DNA of 64,000 nt from Methylocystis iwaonis (GCF_027925385.1 NZ_AP027142.1:3434501-3498500), one strand, 5' to 3'. Shown: positions 18,523 to 28,574, numbered from the stretch's first letter. Numbers and translations are program-made. The notes: generated by a model from the letters alone, not told the origin.

Positions 18523-19416
18523 ATGCTGGATTTCTATGTCCCTCTCTGGCCCTGGCTCGCCGCCTGCTTTGCCGTGGGCGCGGCGATGGGTGCGCTGGCC
18601 CCGGGGAAGACGAGGGGCAAGCCCCCGGCCCGCTGGCTGATATGGCTCGGCCTCGCGTCGATTGCCGGCGTCGCTGCAATCGCACTCGGGGCCGTTCAGG
18701 AGACTGCCTCCCTCCATATTGAAGCCGCGCTCGCTTGCTTTGCCGCCTTCCTGATCGGGGCTGGCGCCGGCGCGCTCATCTTCCAGCGCACGCTCGCAGG
18801 CCATGAGGCCTGGGCGCTCGGGCTCATTCCCGCCGCGCTCCTGTGGTGGGGCGCATCAGAGTTCATCGAGCGCACCTATGAAGCGGATCTGCAAAAACGC
18901 ATCGCGGCGCTGACCCAGACGGCAGGCGCCGATCCCGCGGGAATGGCGCTTGCGGGACGAAACGCGTCGGCGCCCCCGGCAGTCGCCGCGAATAAGGAGC
19001 TGAATGTCGCAGCGCCCGCTGCGGAAGCTTCGCCGACGCTTGCGAGCACCTCGGCTTCTGTGTCCCGGCCGCCGGCCGAATTAGACCGCGCCGCCTGCCA
19101 GCGCGCGCTGGACGCTGTCCAAGTCTCCGACCCGGTCGCTTTCCACGAAGCGCGCGCCACGGTCAACCGACGCACGGCGCTTGCGCTCGACAAGGCCGCT
19201 GAAATCATTCGCCAGTGCCCCGAAGCGACCATCGAAGTGCGCGGCCATGGCGACGCCGGCGCCGAGGACGATCTCTTGTCGCGCCGCCGCGCGCTGGCGG
19301 CCGTGCATTATTTGCGCCTGGAAGGCGTTTCTGGCCATAAACTCGTCGCCATAGGCTGCTGCGAGAAGGCGGGCGAGGCGCGCCGCCCCGTCGCGATCGA
19401 ATACATCCTGCGCTGA
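18523..19416 (+). CDS. Membrane protein with OmpA-like C-terminal domain
   Basis: 297 residues from MLDFYVPLWPW. Three or four hydrophobic segments in the first 125 residues suggest an inner-membrane anchor, followed by a flexible Ala/Pro/Ser region and a C-terminal domain. That domain resembles OmpA/MotB peptidoglycan-binding folds: LALDKAAEIIRQCPEATIEVRGHGDAGAEDDLLSRRRALAAVHYLRLEGV. The usual NX2LSX2RA box is modified to DDLLSRRRA. It probably links the inner membrane to the wall; its exact role is unknown. Confidence 0.65.
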   Translation: MLDFYVPLWPWLAACFAVGAAMGALAPGKTRGKPPARWLIWLGLASIAGVAAIALGAVQETASLHIEAALACFAAFLIGAGAGALIFQRTLAGHEAWALGLIPAALLWWGASEFIERTYEADLQKRIAALTQTAGADPAGMALAGRNASAPPAVAANKELNVAAPAAEASPTLASTSASVSRPPAELDRAACQRALDAVQVSDPVAFHEARATVNRRTALALDKAAEIIRQCPEATIEVRGHGDAGAEDDLLSRRRALAAVHYLRLEGVSGHKLVAIGCCEKAGEARRPVAIEYILR

Positions 19417-19493
19417 GCGGCACAGCTTTTGTTTTCGACAAAGAACGGCCCGGATCAGCCGTGCGGCGCCCTTCGCTGGAGAGAAAGACCGCC

Positions 19494-21941
19494 TTGAACG
19501 CCATCACGCCGCCCGATCACGCCGCAACCGTCGCCGCGCTGAAGGAAGAGGTGCTGCATCGCCTCACCTTCACGATCTGCAAGGACGCGGCGACCGCCAG
19601 CCCGCGCGACTGGTTCGTCGCCACCGCGCTGGCGGCGCGCGACCGGGTGGTCGAGTCCTGGCTCGCCTCGACCAAGCGCAATTACAGCGAAGATCGCCGC
19701 CGCGTTTATTATCTCTCGCTCGAATTCCTCATCGGCAGGCTTCTGATCGATACGCTGACCAATCTCGGCCTAACCGCCGCCATGCGCGACGCGCTCGCCG
19801 AGCTCGGGGTCGATCTGGAGAAGCGGCGCGACGTCGAGCCCGACGCTGCGCTCGGCAATGGCGGGCTGGGGCGCCTCGCCGCCTGCTTCATGGACAGCAT
19901 GGCGACGCTGGAAATCGCCGCCTGCGGCTATGGCATCCGCTACGACCACGGCCTGTTCCGCCAGACGATCAAAGACGGCTGGCAGCATGAATATCCCGAG
20001 GATTGGCTGTCTTTCGGAAACCCCTGGGAGTTCCCGCGCCCGGAAATCACTTATGACATTGGCTTTGGCGGCCATGTGGAGACGACGCGGCTGCCGGATG
20101 GCGCTGCGGCGCATGTGTGGCGACCCGGCGAGACGATCGTCGCCGTCGCTTATGACACGCCGGTGGTCGGCTGGCACGGCAAGCATGTGAACACGCTGCG
20201 CCTATGGTCGGCGCGCGCCCTCGATCCGCTGCGTCTCGACGCCTTCAACCAGGGCGACCATGTGGGCGCGCTCACCGAGCAGGTGCGCGCCGAGGCGATC
20301 TCCAAGATTCTCTATCCCAGCGACGCGACGCCCGCCGGCCAGGAGCTGCGGCTGCGGCAGGAATATTTCTTCGTCTCCGCGTCGCTGCAGGATCTCATCC
20401 GCCGCCACATGAAACAGACCGGCGACATCACGAAGCTCGCCGAAAAAACCGCGATCCAGCTCAACGACACACATCCGGCGATCGGCGTCGCCGAGCTGAT
20501 GCGCCTTCTCGTCGACGTCCATGGCGTTGAATGGAAGGAGGCCTGGAAAATCACACAGGCGACCTTCGCCTATACCAATCATACATTGCTTCCCGAGGCG
20601 CTCGAGACCTGGCCGGTGTGGCTGATGGAGAAGCTGCTGCCGCGCCACATGCAGATCATCTATCTCATCAACGCCATGCATCTCGACGGCTTACGCGAGA
20701 AGGGCGTTGCGGATTCTGGCGTTCTCTCATCCGTCTCGCTCATCGACGAGCACAATGGACGCCATGTCCGCATGGGTCATCTCGCCTTTCTCGGCTCGCA
20801 TAAGGTCAATGGCGTTTCCGCCTTGCATAGCGAATTGGTGAAGGAAACGGTTTTCAAAGATTTCCATCGTCTCTACCCGGATCGCATCGTCAACAAGACA
20901 AATGGCGTGACCTTCCGGCGTTGGCTGCTCGAGGCCAATCCGCCGCTGTCGCGCCTGCTGGCCGAGACGATCGGAACAAGCGTCTTCGACGACGCCACAC
21001 TGCTCAACAAGCTCGAAGCCTTCGCGGACGACCCCGATTTCCAGAGCCGCTTCGCCGCCGCCAAGCGCGAAAACAAGGAGCGGCTCGCCGTTAAAATCTT
21101 CGAGAGCGTCGGCGTCAGAGTGGATCCCGACGCGCTCTTTGACGCGCAGATCAAACGCATCCACGAATATAAGCGCCAGCTCCTCAATGTGCTGGAGGCT
21201 GTCGCGCTCTATCTCGACATCAAATCGCAGCCGAGCCGCGATTTCGTGCCGCGCGTGAAAATCTTCGCCGGGAAGGCGGCGGCGAGCTATCATCAAGCGA
21301 AGCTTATCATCAAGCTCGCAAATGACGTCGCGAGCATTGTGAACGCGGACGCCGCGACGCGCGATCTGCTCAAGATTGTTTTCCTGCCGAACTACAATGT
21401 GAGCCTGGCGGAAGTCATCATCCCCGCCGCCGATCTCTCCGAGCAGATTTCGACCGCCGGCATGGAAGCCTCAGGCACAGGCAATATGAAATTCGCGCTC
21501 AATGGCGCGCTGACCATCGGCACGCTCGACGGCGCCAATGTCGAAATCCAGGAACATGTCGGCGACGACAATATCTTCATCTTCGGGCTGACGGCGCAGC
21601 AGGTGGCGGAAAGCCGTGCGCGCGGAATAGACGCGCGCGAGACGATTGCGGCGAGCCCACGTCTCGCCGAAGCGCTGCAGGCGGTGGCGAGCGGCATGTT
21701 CTCGCCCGACGATCCGCATCGCTATGCGCAGCTCGTCGATACGCTGACCTATTACGATCACTTCTTGATTACGAAGGATTTCGACAGCTATTGCAACACG
21801 CAACGCAAGGTCGACGCGCGTTGGCGCGACCAGAAGGCGTGGCGTCGCTCAGCAATACTCAACACAGCGCGCGTCGCGTGGTTCTCGTCCGACCGCACCA
21901 TTCGCGAATATGCGGAAGAGATTTGGAAGGTTGAGGTTTAA
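19494..21941 (+). CDS. glgP: Glycogen/starch phosphorylase
   Basis: About 815 residues from a TTG preceded by GGAGAG; a GTG 33 bases upstream is the alternative. It releases glucose-1-phosphate from glycogen. Typical GT35 features: YYLSLEFLIGRLL, GNGGLGRLAACFMDS, and EASGTGNMKFALNGALTIGTLDGANVEI carrying the Lys that binds pyridoxal phosphate. It is full length. No other glycogen genes are nearby. Confidence 0.95.
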   Translation: MNAITPPDHAATVAALKEEVLHRLTFTICKDAATASPRDWFVATALAARDRVVESWLASTKRNYSEDRRRVYYLSLEFLIGRLLIDTLTNLGLTAAMRDALAELGVDLEKRRDVEPDAALGNGGLGRLAACFMDSMATLEIAACGYGIRYDHGLFRQTIKDGWQHEYPEDWLSFGNPWEFPRPEITYDIGFGGHVETTRLPDGAAAHVWRPGETIVAVAYDTPVVGWHGKHVNTLRLWSARALDPLRLDAFNQGDHVGALTEQVRAEAISKILYPSDATPAGQELRLRQEYFFVSASLQDLIRRHMKQTGDITKLAEKTAIQLNDTHPAIGVAELMRLLVDVHGVEWKEAWKITQATFAYTNHTLLPEALETWPVWLMEKLLPRHMQIIYLINAMHLDGLREKGVADSGVLSSVSLIDEHNGRHVRMGHLAFLGSHKVNGVSALHSELVKETVFKDFHRLYPDRIVNKTNGVTFRRWLLEANPPLSRLLAETIGTSVFDDATLLNKLEAFADDPDFQSRFAAAKRENKERLAVKIFESVGVRVDPDALFDAQIKRIHEYKRQLLNVLEAVALYLDIKSQPSRDFVPRVKIFAGKAAASYHQAKLIIKLANDVASIVNADAATRDLLKIVFLPNYNVSLAEVIIPAADLSEQISTAGMEASGTGNMKFALNGALTIGTLDGANVEIQEHVGDDNIFIFGLTAQQVAESRARGIDARETIAASPRLAEALQAVASGMFSPDDPHRYAQLVDTLTYYDHFLITKDFDSYCNTQRKVDARWRDQKAWRRSAILNTARVAWFSSDRTIREYAEEIWKVEV

Positions 21942-21975
21942 CTCGCGTTTCGTTTGAACCGCTCGTATTGGGACA

Positions 21976-22081
21976 TGTCATTCCCGGCGGGCTGAAAGCC
22001 CGACCGAGAATCCAGAGCCACAAAAGCGCTGGTTCGGCTCTGGATTCCCGATCGCTCGCTACGCGAGCGTCGGGAATGACA
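21976..22081. repeat. 106-base palindromic repeat unit
   Basis: The outer ends TGTCATTCCCG and CGGGAATGACA are inverted copies. Inside are AATCCAGAGCC...GGCTCTGGATTCCCGATCGCT and the CGCTACGCGAGCG hairpin. A related unit lies at 43085-43160 and a more distant one at 31209-31285, so this is a dispersed repeat family. Confidence 0.8.
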
Positions 22082-22103
22082 CCGGCCCCAAGTTACGTGA
22101 CTA

Positions 22104-22601
22104 TCACCCAACCGAGCGGCGCGACGAGCGCAGCGGCGAGCGGAGTTGAAGCTTGGTCACCTTGCGGGGCTCGGGCGGCGGCTCGAGCGCCAGAGGCGCT
22201 TCTTCGCGCTCGATGAGCGCAACTCTCGTCTCCTGGAATTCCTCGACCACGCGCCGGCCGCTCTCGGTCTCGGACACATGAGCTGCGCCGTTCAGCACGC
22301 CGCCACGCGTCACCTCGATGGCGCCGCAGTCCCATTTGCCTTCGACGCGGCCCATGGCGCGGACGGCCAGCAAATCTCGCGCGGCAATGTCGGCGTTGAC
22401 GTAGCCGGAGATGTCGGCGGTCGACGCCTCGATCTTGCCTTTGACGACGCCCGTCGGTCCAACGAGAAGGTGTCGGCAATCGATCTCGCCATCGAACGAA
22501 CCGTCGACCACGACGCTGCCGCGCGCCTTAATCGCGCCCGTTAGCTCGGCGCCTTGTCCGATATAGATGGAATCTTCCTCTTCCGGCCTGAACGTCGCCA
22601 T
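22104..22601 (-). CDS. Bactofilin-like polymer-forming protein
   Basis: 165 residues from MATFRPEEED, chosen because GAGGGG lies seven bases before it (an ATG seven codons upstream is weaker). The central right-handed beta-helix repeats IYIGQGAELTGAIKARGSVVVDGSFDGEI, LLVGPTGVVKGKIEASTADISGYV are typical of bactofilins, which self-assemble into filaments that scaffold cell-shape and wall enzymes. The flanks are short and disordered. Confidence 0.88.
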   Translation of the reverse strand: MATFRPEEEDSIYIGQGAELTGAIKARGSVVVDGSFDGEIDCRHLLVGPTGVVKGKIEASTADISGYVNADIAARDLLAVRAMGRVEGKWDCGAIEVTRGGVLNGAAHVSETESGRRVVEEFQETRVALIEREEAPLALEPPPEPRKVTKLQLRSPLRSSRRSVG

Positions 22602-22774
22602 GTCGATCCCCTCTTCGCGCAATTCCCAGCTCGCTTGAACGATTCGCTACGGGCGCAAGCTTAATCCGTTTTCGCGCTTTTGCGGGTCGATTTCATTTCA
22701 TTTTTCAACACTTGTGTGGATAAACGATGTTCAGACAAACACCCCGGCGCAGGCTTGAGCGGCCGCCGCCTCGA

Positions 22775-24580
22775 TCAGTGTTGATGAACATATCTGCCCG
22801 GCGCGGGCTCGAGTGGCACGAAGCCTTTTTCCGGCGCGCCCATCTGGGGCGCAGCAACGCGCTCCTTGGCGCTCTCCCGCTCCAGCCATGAGGCCCAGGC
22901 CGGCCACCATGAGCCTTCAAAAAGCTTGGCGCGTTCGCGCCAATGCTCGGCGCTGACATAGCGGTCGTTTCGCGGGCGCACGGCGAGATGATAACGCCGC
23001 CCCTCATGGCCGGGCTCGGAAACAATGCCGGCATTGTGCCCGCCATTGGTGAGCACGAAGGTCAGATCGTTATCCGTGAAGAGGTGAACCTTATAGACGG
23101 AGCGCCAAGGCGAGATGTGGTCGGTCTCCGTGCCGACAACAAACATGGGAACGGAAATATCCTTCAAGGCGATGACGTCGTCATTGACGGCGTAGCGCCC
23201 GGCGGTCAGCCGGTTTTCCAAAAACAGACCGCGCAAATATTGCGAATGCATGAGATAGGGCATGCGCGTCTGATCCGCGCTCCAGGCCATGAGATCGGTG
23301 GCGTGATCTCTCTCGCCCAGGAAATATTCCTGTATTGCCCGCGCCCAGAAGAGCTCGTTGGAGCGCAGCGCCATGAAGACGCCGGACATTTGATGCGTGT
23401 CGAGATAGCCCTGATCCCACATCATGTCTTCGAGGAACGCGACCTGCGCCGCATCGACGAAGAGCATGAGGTCGCCGGGCTCGCTGAAGTCGGTTTGCGA
23501 AGCAAGAAGCGTCATCGACGCCAGCCGATCGTCGCCGTCACGCGCCATTGTCGCCGCCGCGATGGAGAGCAGCGTTCCGCCGAGGCAATAGCCGGCCGCA
23601 TGGATCTTGCGTCCGGGCAAGACAGCGTTGACGACCTCGATCGCTTCCATGACGCCGAAGGTGCGATAGTCGTCGAACTCGACGTCGCGGTCCTTGGCCG
23701 TCGGATTGCGCCAGGAGATCATGAACACGGTGAAGCCGCGCTCGACCAGATAGCGCACAAGCGAATGATGCGCGGCAAGGTCGAGAACGTAATATTTCAT
23801 GATCCAGGCCGGAACGATCAGTATGGGCTCGGCCACCACATTTTCGGTCGTCGGCTGATATTGAATCAGCTCTATGAGATGATTGCGGAAGATCACCTCG
23901 CCCGGCGTCGCCACAACATCCTTACCGATTTCATAGCCATTGTCGCCATTGCCGGATTGCGTCGCGACGTCGAGAAAATCCTGAATGAAAAATTCGAGCC
24001 CGCGCAGCAAATTGGCGCCGCCTTCCCGCTGGGTTCGATCCATGACGACGGGATTGAGCCAGGGAAAGTTCGAGGGCGAAAAGACGTCGATATATTTCGT
24101 CGCGAGAAAAGACACGCGCGCGGCGTTGTTCGGCCGCATGCCGCGCAACTCTCTCGTCGCCTTGCGCCACCATTGCTGCTGCGACAGAAATGCTTGCTCG
24201 AAGAAGAGATAGGGAAAAGCCGCCCAGGCGGGATCGTTGAAGCGTCTGTCGGAAGGCTCGGGCGCAAAGGGGCGCTCCGCCTTGTCGCTGACGAGATTAT
24301 GCATGCCGAAATGGGCAAGTCGCGCGGCCGAAGAAAAGGCCTCCATCGTCAGTTCGAGTTGACGTCCCGGCGACTGTGCAAGATGCGCCGCCCAGTCGAT
24401 CCAGGCCGAGATTTGCGCATGCGGCGAAATGCCCTGGGTAAAGCGCGCGATGGTCGCCTGCGCGACGCGGTCGACGGTCTCGAAAGATTGTGGCCGCGTC
24501 AACGACATGAGCGGCGGCGGCGCACGGCGCTCGAGAGCGCGGGGAGCATCCGAGCTACGCTTTGTAACAGGCTGGTCCAT
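22775..24580 (-). CDS. phaC: Poly(3-hydroxyalkanoate) synthase, class I
   Basis: 601 residues, class I length. It polymerises 3-hydroxyacyl-CoA into PHA at the granule surface. The N-terminal PhaC domain contains NPAWAAFPYLFFEQAFLSQQQWW-like features (DPAWAAFPY here). The alpha/beta-hydrolase core carries the nucleophile Cys at about residue 332 in GYCLGGTLLS, the Asp region in VGTETDHISPWRSVYK and the His in TNGGHNAGIVS. It is the third gene after a PhaC-like and a prs-like gene, 62 bases downstream of the latter. Confidence 0.94.
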   Translation of the reverse strand: MDQPVTKRSSDAPRALERRAPPPLMSLTRPQSFETVDRVAQATIARFTQGISPHAQISAWIDWAAHLAQSPGRQLELTMEAFSSAARLAHFGMHNLVSDKAERPFAPEPSDRRFNDPAWAAFPYLFFEQAFLSQQQWWRKATRELRGMRPNNAARVSFLATKYIDVFSPSNFPWLNPVVMDRTQREGGANLLRGLEFFIQDFLDVATQSGNGDNGYEIGKDVVATPGEVIFRNHLIELIQYQPTTENVVAEPILIVPAWIMKYYVLDLAAHHSLVRYLVERGFTVFMISWRNPTAKDRDVEFDDYRTFGVMEAIEVVNAVLPGRKIHAAGYCLGGTLLSIAAATMARDGDDRLASMTLLASQTDFSEPGDLMLFVDAAQVAFLEDMMWDQGYLDTHQMSGVFMALRSNELFWARAIQEYFLGERDHATDLMAWSADQTRMPYLMHSQYLRGLFLENRLTAGRYAVNDDVIALKDISVPMFVVGTETDHISPWRSVYKVHLFTDNDLTFVLTNGGHNAGIVSEPGHEGRRYHLAVRPRNDRYVSAEHWRERAKLFEGSWWPAWASWLERESAKERVAAPQMGAPEKGFVPLEPAPGRYVHQH

Positions 24581-24642
24581 GGCTGGCCCTTTACGTCCAC
24601 CCTACTCTGCCGCCGCATTATAGCAAATGCGTGAAGGTCAGG

Positions 24643-25635
24643 CTAAGGGCCCTCAGCCAGCAGCTCGGTGATCGAGCCGTTTTCATGACGCCACCTGATC
24701 GCTTGCGCGAAGAGATCGGCAATTGAAACGATGGTTAAGCGCTCTCCCAGCGCTTGCGCCGTTGCATCGCCGCCATGCAAAGGAACGGCGTCTGTAATGA
24801 CGACGCCGTCGATCGGCGCGTCCCGCAGCGTCTGCGCCGCGGCCTTGGCGAAGACGCCGTGCGTCGCCGCGACGAAAACCCGCGCGGCGCCATGCGTGCG
24901 ACATGCCGCCGCAGCCCGCGCCGCGGTGCCGCCTCCCGCGATAAGATCGTCCAGGATGATGGCGACGCGTCCGTCGACATCGCCCGCGAAAATCTCTCCC
25001 GTAACGCGTCCTTCGCTGCGCGTCTTATCCATGAAAGCCTTGGCGACAGGGCGACGCAGCACGCCCTCCAGCCGTTGGCGGAACAATTCGGCGCGTTTCT
25101 CGCCGCCGAGATCGGGAGAGACGACCGCGGCGGGCGCTTCGCCGATCAGAGGCTCGAAGTGGCGCGCGAAAAGCGCATGAGCGTCGAGCGGAATTGTCTC
25201 GCAACGAAAGGCGTTCTCGAAAGCCGCGATATTGTGGACGTCGACGGTCATCACCGCGTCTGTCCGCATGGCCTCGAAGAGCTGCGCCACGTAGCGTGTC
25301 GTGATGGGATCACGCGGCTTGGTGCGACGGTCCTTGCGCGAAAAGCAAAGATAAGGCGCGACCGCCGTCACCCGCGCCGCTCCGGAATCTTTCAGCGCGC
25401 CGATGAAAAACAGAAGCTTCAGGAGTTTATCCGCGCTGCTTGCGCCTGCTTCGCCATGCAGGCTGAAGAGCGCATAGGCGTCATGGCCGCGCACGCTCGT
25501 AAGCGGGCGCAGCTTATATTCGCCGTCTTCGAATGCGCGGTCTTCAAGCGGCGCGAGATCGACGCCAAGCCTACGCGCGACGGCCTCGCCAAAAGCGCGG
25601 CTGGAGCCCTGCGCAAAGAGAGAGAGCTTCCCCAT
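24643..25635 (-). CDS. Ribose-phosphate pyrophosphokinase-like protein
   Basis: 330 residues from MGKLSLFAQGSS, eight bases after the upstream gene; a longer start would overlap that gene. It has the two-lobed PRPP synthetase architecture: FEDGEYKLRPLTSVRGHD, the YLCFSRKDRRTKPRDPITTRYVAQLF loop and the PRPP-binding site IILDDLIAGGGTAARAA. The reaction would be ATP + ribose-5-phosphate to PRPP + AMP. It is more divergent than a housekeeping Prs and sits in a PHA-related operon, so it is probably a second paralogue with a specialised role. Confidence 0.82.
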   Translation of the reverse strand: MGKLSLFAQGSSRAFGEAVARRLGVDLAPLEDRAFEDGEYKLRPLTSVRGHDAYALFSLHGEAGASSADKLLKLLFFIGALKDSGAARVTAVAPYLCFSRKDRRTKPRDPITTRYVAQLFEAMRTDAVMTVDVHNIAAFENAFRCETIPLDAHALFARHFEPLIGEAPAAVVSPDLGGEKRAELFRQRLEGVLRRPVAKAFMDKTRSEGRVTGEIFAGDVDGRVAIILDDLIAGGGTAARAAAACRTHGAARVFVAATHGVFAKAAAQTLRDAPIDGVVITDAVPLHGGDATAQALGERLTIVSIADLFAQAIRWRHENGSITELLAEGP

Positions 25636-25643
25636 GACGGCGC

Positions 25644-26717
25644 CTATGCCTCCACGAGCCAGGATGCGATGCGCGGCCATTCATTTGCAATCGTGCTGCG
25701 CCCCATGAAAAGCGCAAGATGGCCGCATGGCGCGATCGCCGTCTCCACCGCGCCTGCGACAAGATCCGCGCCGGCCAGAGCCTGCCCCGGCGGCGCGATT
25801 GTGTCATGCTCGCCGACGAGCAGAAACAGGGGCTTGTCGAGCGCGCAAATATTCGCCGCCTTGCCCAAGGCCGGAAAGGCGCCCCGCGCCAGTAGATTCT
25901 CACGGAAAAGACGGCAGAACACTTCGCGGTAGTAGGGGCCCGGCAGATCGACGACGCGTTTGTCCCAACGCTGGAAGGCGACGACGGCGGCCTGTTCAGG
26001 AGGCGACGAAAAAGGCGGCCGGAGCTGCAGCGAGTCGACGAGTCGCCTCTCCTCGCAATCCTCTCGCGGCCAGAGCGGAGCCATCTGCTCGCCTTTCACA
26101 ATGCCGCCGCCGCTCTCGATCAGCCGATCGATCACATGGTTCGTCGTTTTTTCGACTGGCTCGGACAGGGCCGAACATGCGGCCTGCAAATCGATTGGCG
26201 CGCCGGCGACCACGATACGGCGGATTTTGTGGGGAAAGCGCGCAGCATAGACGAGGGAAAACCAACCACCCTGGCACGGGCCGATGAGATCGACTGGCCC
26301 GCCGATGTCGTCGACCGCAACATTCAGCGCCGCAAGCTGAGCGTCGATGCCGACAAGCCGCGTTTCGGACGTGGCCGACTTCCATTCAGCGAGATAAAGC
26401 CTTTCACAGCCATTTTGCAGCAAAGCTTGAACAATGCTGTGATCCGGCGCGAGATCCGCAAGCTGAGCGTCATGAAGCGCATAAGGCGCGACGATAAGCA
26501 CGGGCGCGCCTGCGTCCGAAACCGAAAAATCCCACAGCCGAAGCCCATTGAGCTCGAGCAAGAGCCGATTGGGCGTGCACCACTCGGGGCCGACGCCCGG
26601 CGCCGGCGCCGGAAAAGCGGCCTCTTCCAGCGCGCGGCGCCATATCTCCATGGTCAAGAGCGGCCAAGCGAAAGGATTTCGCGTCCATATGTCCCAGGCC
26701 ATAGCCTTTTCCATCAT
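25644..26717 (-). CDS. PhaC-family alpha/beta hydrolase
   Basis: 357 residues. Hydrolase fold with a PhaC-like lipase box GPCQGGWFSLVYAARFP (Cys nucleophile), Asp in LLVGEHDTIAPP and His in APCGHLALFMG. It is shorter than PHA synthases and lacks their N-terminal domain. It begins a tight group with the prs-like and phaC genes and is divergent from a kinase-like gene with only 39 bases between. It may be a PHA synthase or depolymerase relative; the substrate is not known. Confidence 0.75.
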   Translation of the reverse strand: MMEKAMAWDIWTRNPFAWPLLTMEIWRRALEEAAFPAPAPGVGPEWCTPNRLLLELNGLRLWDFSVSDAGAPVLIVAPYALHDAQLADLAPDHSIVQALLQNGCERLYLAEWKSATSETRLVGIDAQLAALNVAVDDIGGPVDLIGPCQGGWFSLVYAARFPHKIRRIVVAGAPIDLQAACSALSEPVEKTTNHVIDRLIESGGGIVKGEQMAPLWPREDCEERRLVDSLQLRPPFSSPPEQAAVVAFQRWDKRVVDLPGPYYREVFCRLFRENLLARGAFPALGKAANICALDKPLFLLVGEHDTIAPPGQALAGADLVAGAVETAIAPCGHLALFMGRSTIANEWPRIASWLVEA

Positions 26718-26756
26718 GATCGAAGGCGGCCTATCATATGTGATGAACGGGCAGGA

Positions 26757-27791
26757 ATGCGAATGGTTGCAAAGCTCGAACCAGGCGCTTCGGAGAGCGC
26801 GCTTTCAATTCGCGACAAGCTGCGCTTTCTCTGCGCGCCCTCCGCCTATCCGCATAAGCCGGCCATGGTCCAGCTGGTCGAGACGCATATGTCCTATGTC
26901 TTCCTTGCTGGCGCGCGCGCCTACAAGCTGAAGAAACCGGTGCGCTATCCTTTCCTCGACTTCTCCACCATCGAGGCGCGCGAGCGCGATTGCCGCGAAG
27001 AGCTGCGCCTGAACCGCCGCCTGTCGGAAGACGTCTATCTCGACGTGGCGCCGCTCACGGCAGTCGGTGATCGCCTGTCGCTTGGCGATACAGGCGAGAT
27101 CGTGGATTGGCTTGTCGAGATGCGCCGCCTGCCGGGCGAGCTCATGCTCAACTCTCTGCTCCAGACCAGGGGCGTAAGCGTTTCACAGATTACGGCCGTT
27201 TGCGAAACGCTCGCGCAATTCTACCGGCGCGCAGAGCGCTCCAAGATTCGGCCTGAGCAATATATCGCGCGCTTCGCTGCCGAGCAGGACATCAATCGCG
27301 CAATGCTGACGCATCCCGGGATCGACGGCGCCCCGCAGATCCTCGAGCGTCTCGACGCGCGCCTCGCCGCCCAGCGCCCGCAGCTCGAAGCGCGCGTCAC
27401 GGCGGGGCGCATCGTCGATGGGCATGGCGATCTACGCCCCGAACATATTTGCCTCACCGAGCCCGTCGTCATTTTCGATTGCCTCGAATTCAACGCCGAG
27501 CTGCGTCAGGTCGATCCGTTCGACGAGGTCGCCTTTCTGGGCGTCGAATGCGCGCAACTCGGCGCGCCCCACTTGTTGCGCCGCTTCATCGAGGCGCTTG
27601 CGTCGCATTTGGAAGAGGCCGTCCCGCCATGGGACTTGATCTGGCTTTACGCCGCCTGGCGCGCGGCGCTGCGCGCGCGCCTTTCCATCGCGCACCTGCT
27701 GGATGCGTCGCCGCGCCACCCGGAGAAATGGGCCCCTCTCGCAAATCGTTATCTTGGTCTCGCTGCGCGGGCGCTCGACGGCGGGTTTTAA
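26757..27791 (+). CDS. Aminoglycoside phosphotransferase-fold kinase-like protein
   Basis: 344 residues from the ATG at 26757; the long open frame upstream is antisense to the PhaC-like gene. It belongs to the COG2187-type group: VQLVETHMSYVFLAGARAYKLKKPVRYPFLDFSTIEARERDCREELRLNRRL at the N-terminus, the catalytic loop IVDGHGDLRPEHICL and the metal site VVIFDCLEFNAELRQVDPFDEVAFL. Family members often carry an extra AAA ATPase domain, which is absent here. Substrate unknown. 16 bases before the phosphoribosyltransferase gene. Confidence 0.8.
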   Translation: MRMVAKLEPGASESALSIRDKLRFLCAPSAYPHKPAMVQLVETHMSYVFLAGARAYKLKKPVRYPFLDFSTIEARERDCREELRLNRRLSEDVYLDVAPLTAVGDRLSLGDTGEIVDWLVEMRRLPGELMLNSLLQTRGVSVSQITAVCETLAQFYRRAERSKIRPEQYIARFAAEQDINRAMLTHPGIDGAPQILERLDARLAAQRPQLEARVTAGRIVDGHGDLRPEHICLTEPVVIFDCLEFNAELRQVDPFDEVAFLGVECAQLGAPHLLRRFIEALASHLEEAVPPWDLIWLYAAWRAALRARLSIAHLLDASPRHPEKWAPLANRYLGLAARALDGGF

Positions 27792-27807
27792 TCGAAGGGA
27801 GGAGGAT

Positions 27808-28464
27808 TTGCCGTTCCAGGATCGTCAAGAAGCCGGCCAGCGCCTTGCCGAAGCGCTCAAGCGCTTCAAGGGCCCGGACACTGTGGTCTTCGCTCTGCCG
27901 CGCGGCGGCGTTCCTGTCGCCGCGCAAATCGCCAAGGCGCTCGGCGCGCCGCTCGATCTCGTGCTGGTGCGTAAGATAGGCGTTCCCTTTCAGCCCGAGC
28001 TGGCGATGGGCGCCATCGCGGATGGCGGCGAGCTCGTCGTCGCGCGCAACGAGGACGTCATCGCGCTCGCGGGCGTGACCGAAACGCAGTTCCACCGCGC
28101 CGTCTCCCATGAAACTGTGGAAATCGAACGCCGCCGACGCCTCTATCTTGGCGGGCGCGAACGCGCTGACGCGAAAGGACGCGTTGCGATCGTCGTCGAC
28201 GACGGCGTGGCGACCGGCGCCACGACGCGCGCGGCGCTCCGGGCGGTCCGCGCCCGCGCGCCGAAGAAGCTGATCCTCGCCGTGCCGGTGGCGCCGACAG
28301 AGAGCCTCGGAGAGCTGCGCGCCGAGGCCGACGAGATTACCTGCCTGGAGTCGCATGACTATTTCCTGGGAGTTGGCTGCTACTACGCCGATTTCAGCCA
28401 GACGGAAGACGATGAGGTCATCGACCTTCTCGACCGCTATGGCGCCGAAGCGACGCGCGGCTAA
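27808..28464 (+). CDS. Phosphoribosyltransferase-family protein
   Basis: 218 residues from a TTG placed six bases after the strong GGGAGGAGG site; no ATG fits. The type I PRTase fold is clear: ALPRGGVPVAAQIAKALGAPLDLVLVRKIGVP at the front and the PRPP loop VAIVVDDGVATGATTRAAL. COG1926-type relatives are found near stress and carbon-storage genes. It may act on a small base or have a regulatory role; unknown. The neighbouring prs-like gene could supply PRPP. Confidence 0.82.
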   Translation: MPFQDRQEAGQRLAEALKRFKGPDTVVFALPRGGVPVAAQIAKALGAPLDLVLVRKIGVPFQPELAMGAIADGGELVVARNEDVIALAGVTETQFHRAVSHETVEIERRRRLYLGGRERADAKGRVAIVVDDGVATGATTRAALRAVRARAPKKLILAVPVAPTESLGELRAEADEITCLESHDYFLGVGCYYADFSQTEDDEVIDLLDRYGAEATRG

Positions 28465-28574
28465 ATGCCTCCAAGGCGAACAGGCAAGGCCCCGTTAGGC
28501 TGAATGTCGCAAAATCGACTCGCTATCCAACTGACATAAGGCGCTGGAAGCGCCCAATGAGAGGGAAGGAAGAC

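Noticed and set aside
22943..24634. 563-codon plus-strand frame opposite phaC
   Set aside because: Antisense to a complete PHA synthase with all catalytic residues; charged, low-complexity composition.
26136..26756. N-terminal extension of the kinase-like gene
   Set aside because: The extension is antisense to the PhaC-like gene; family similarity starts after the ATG at 26757.
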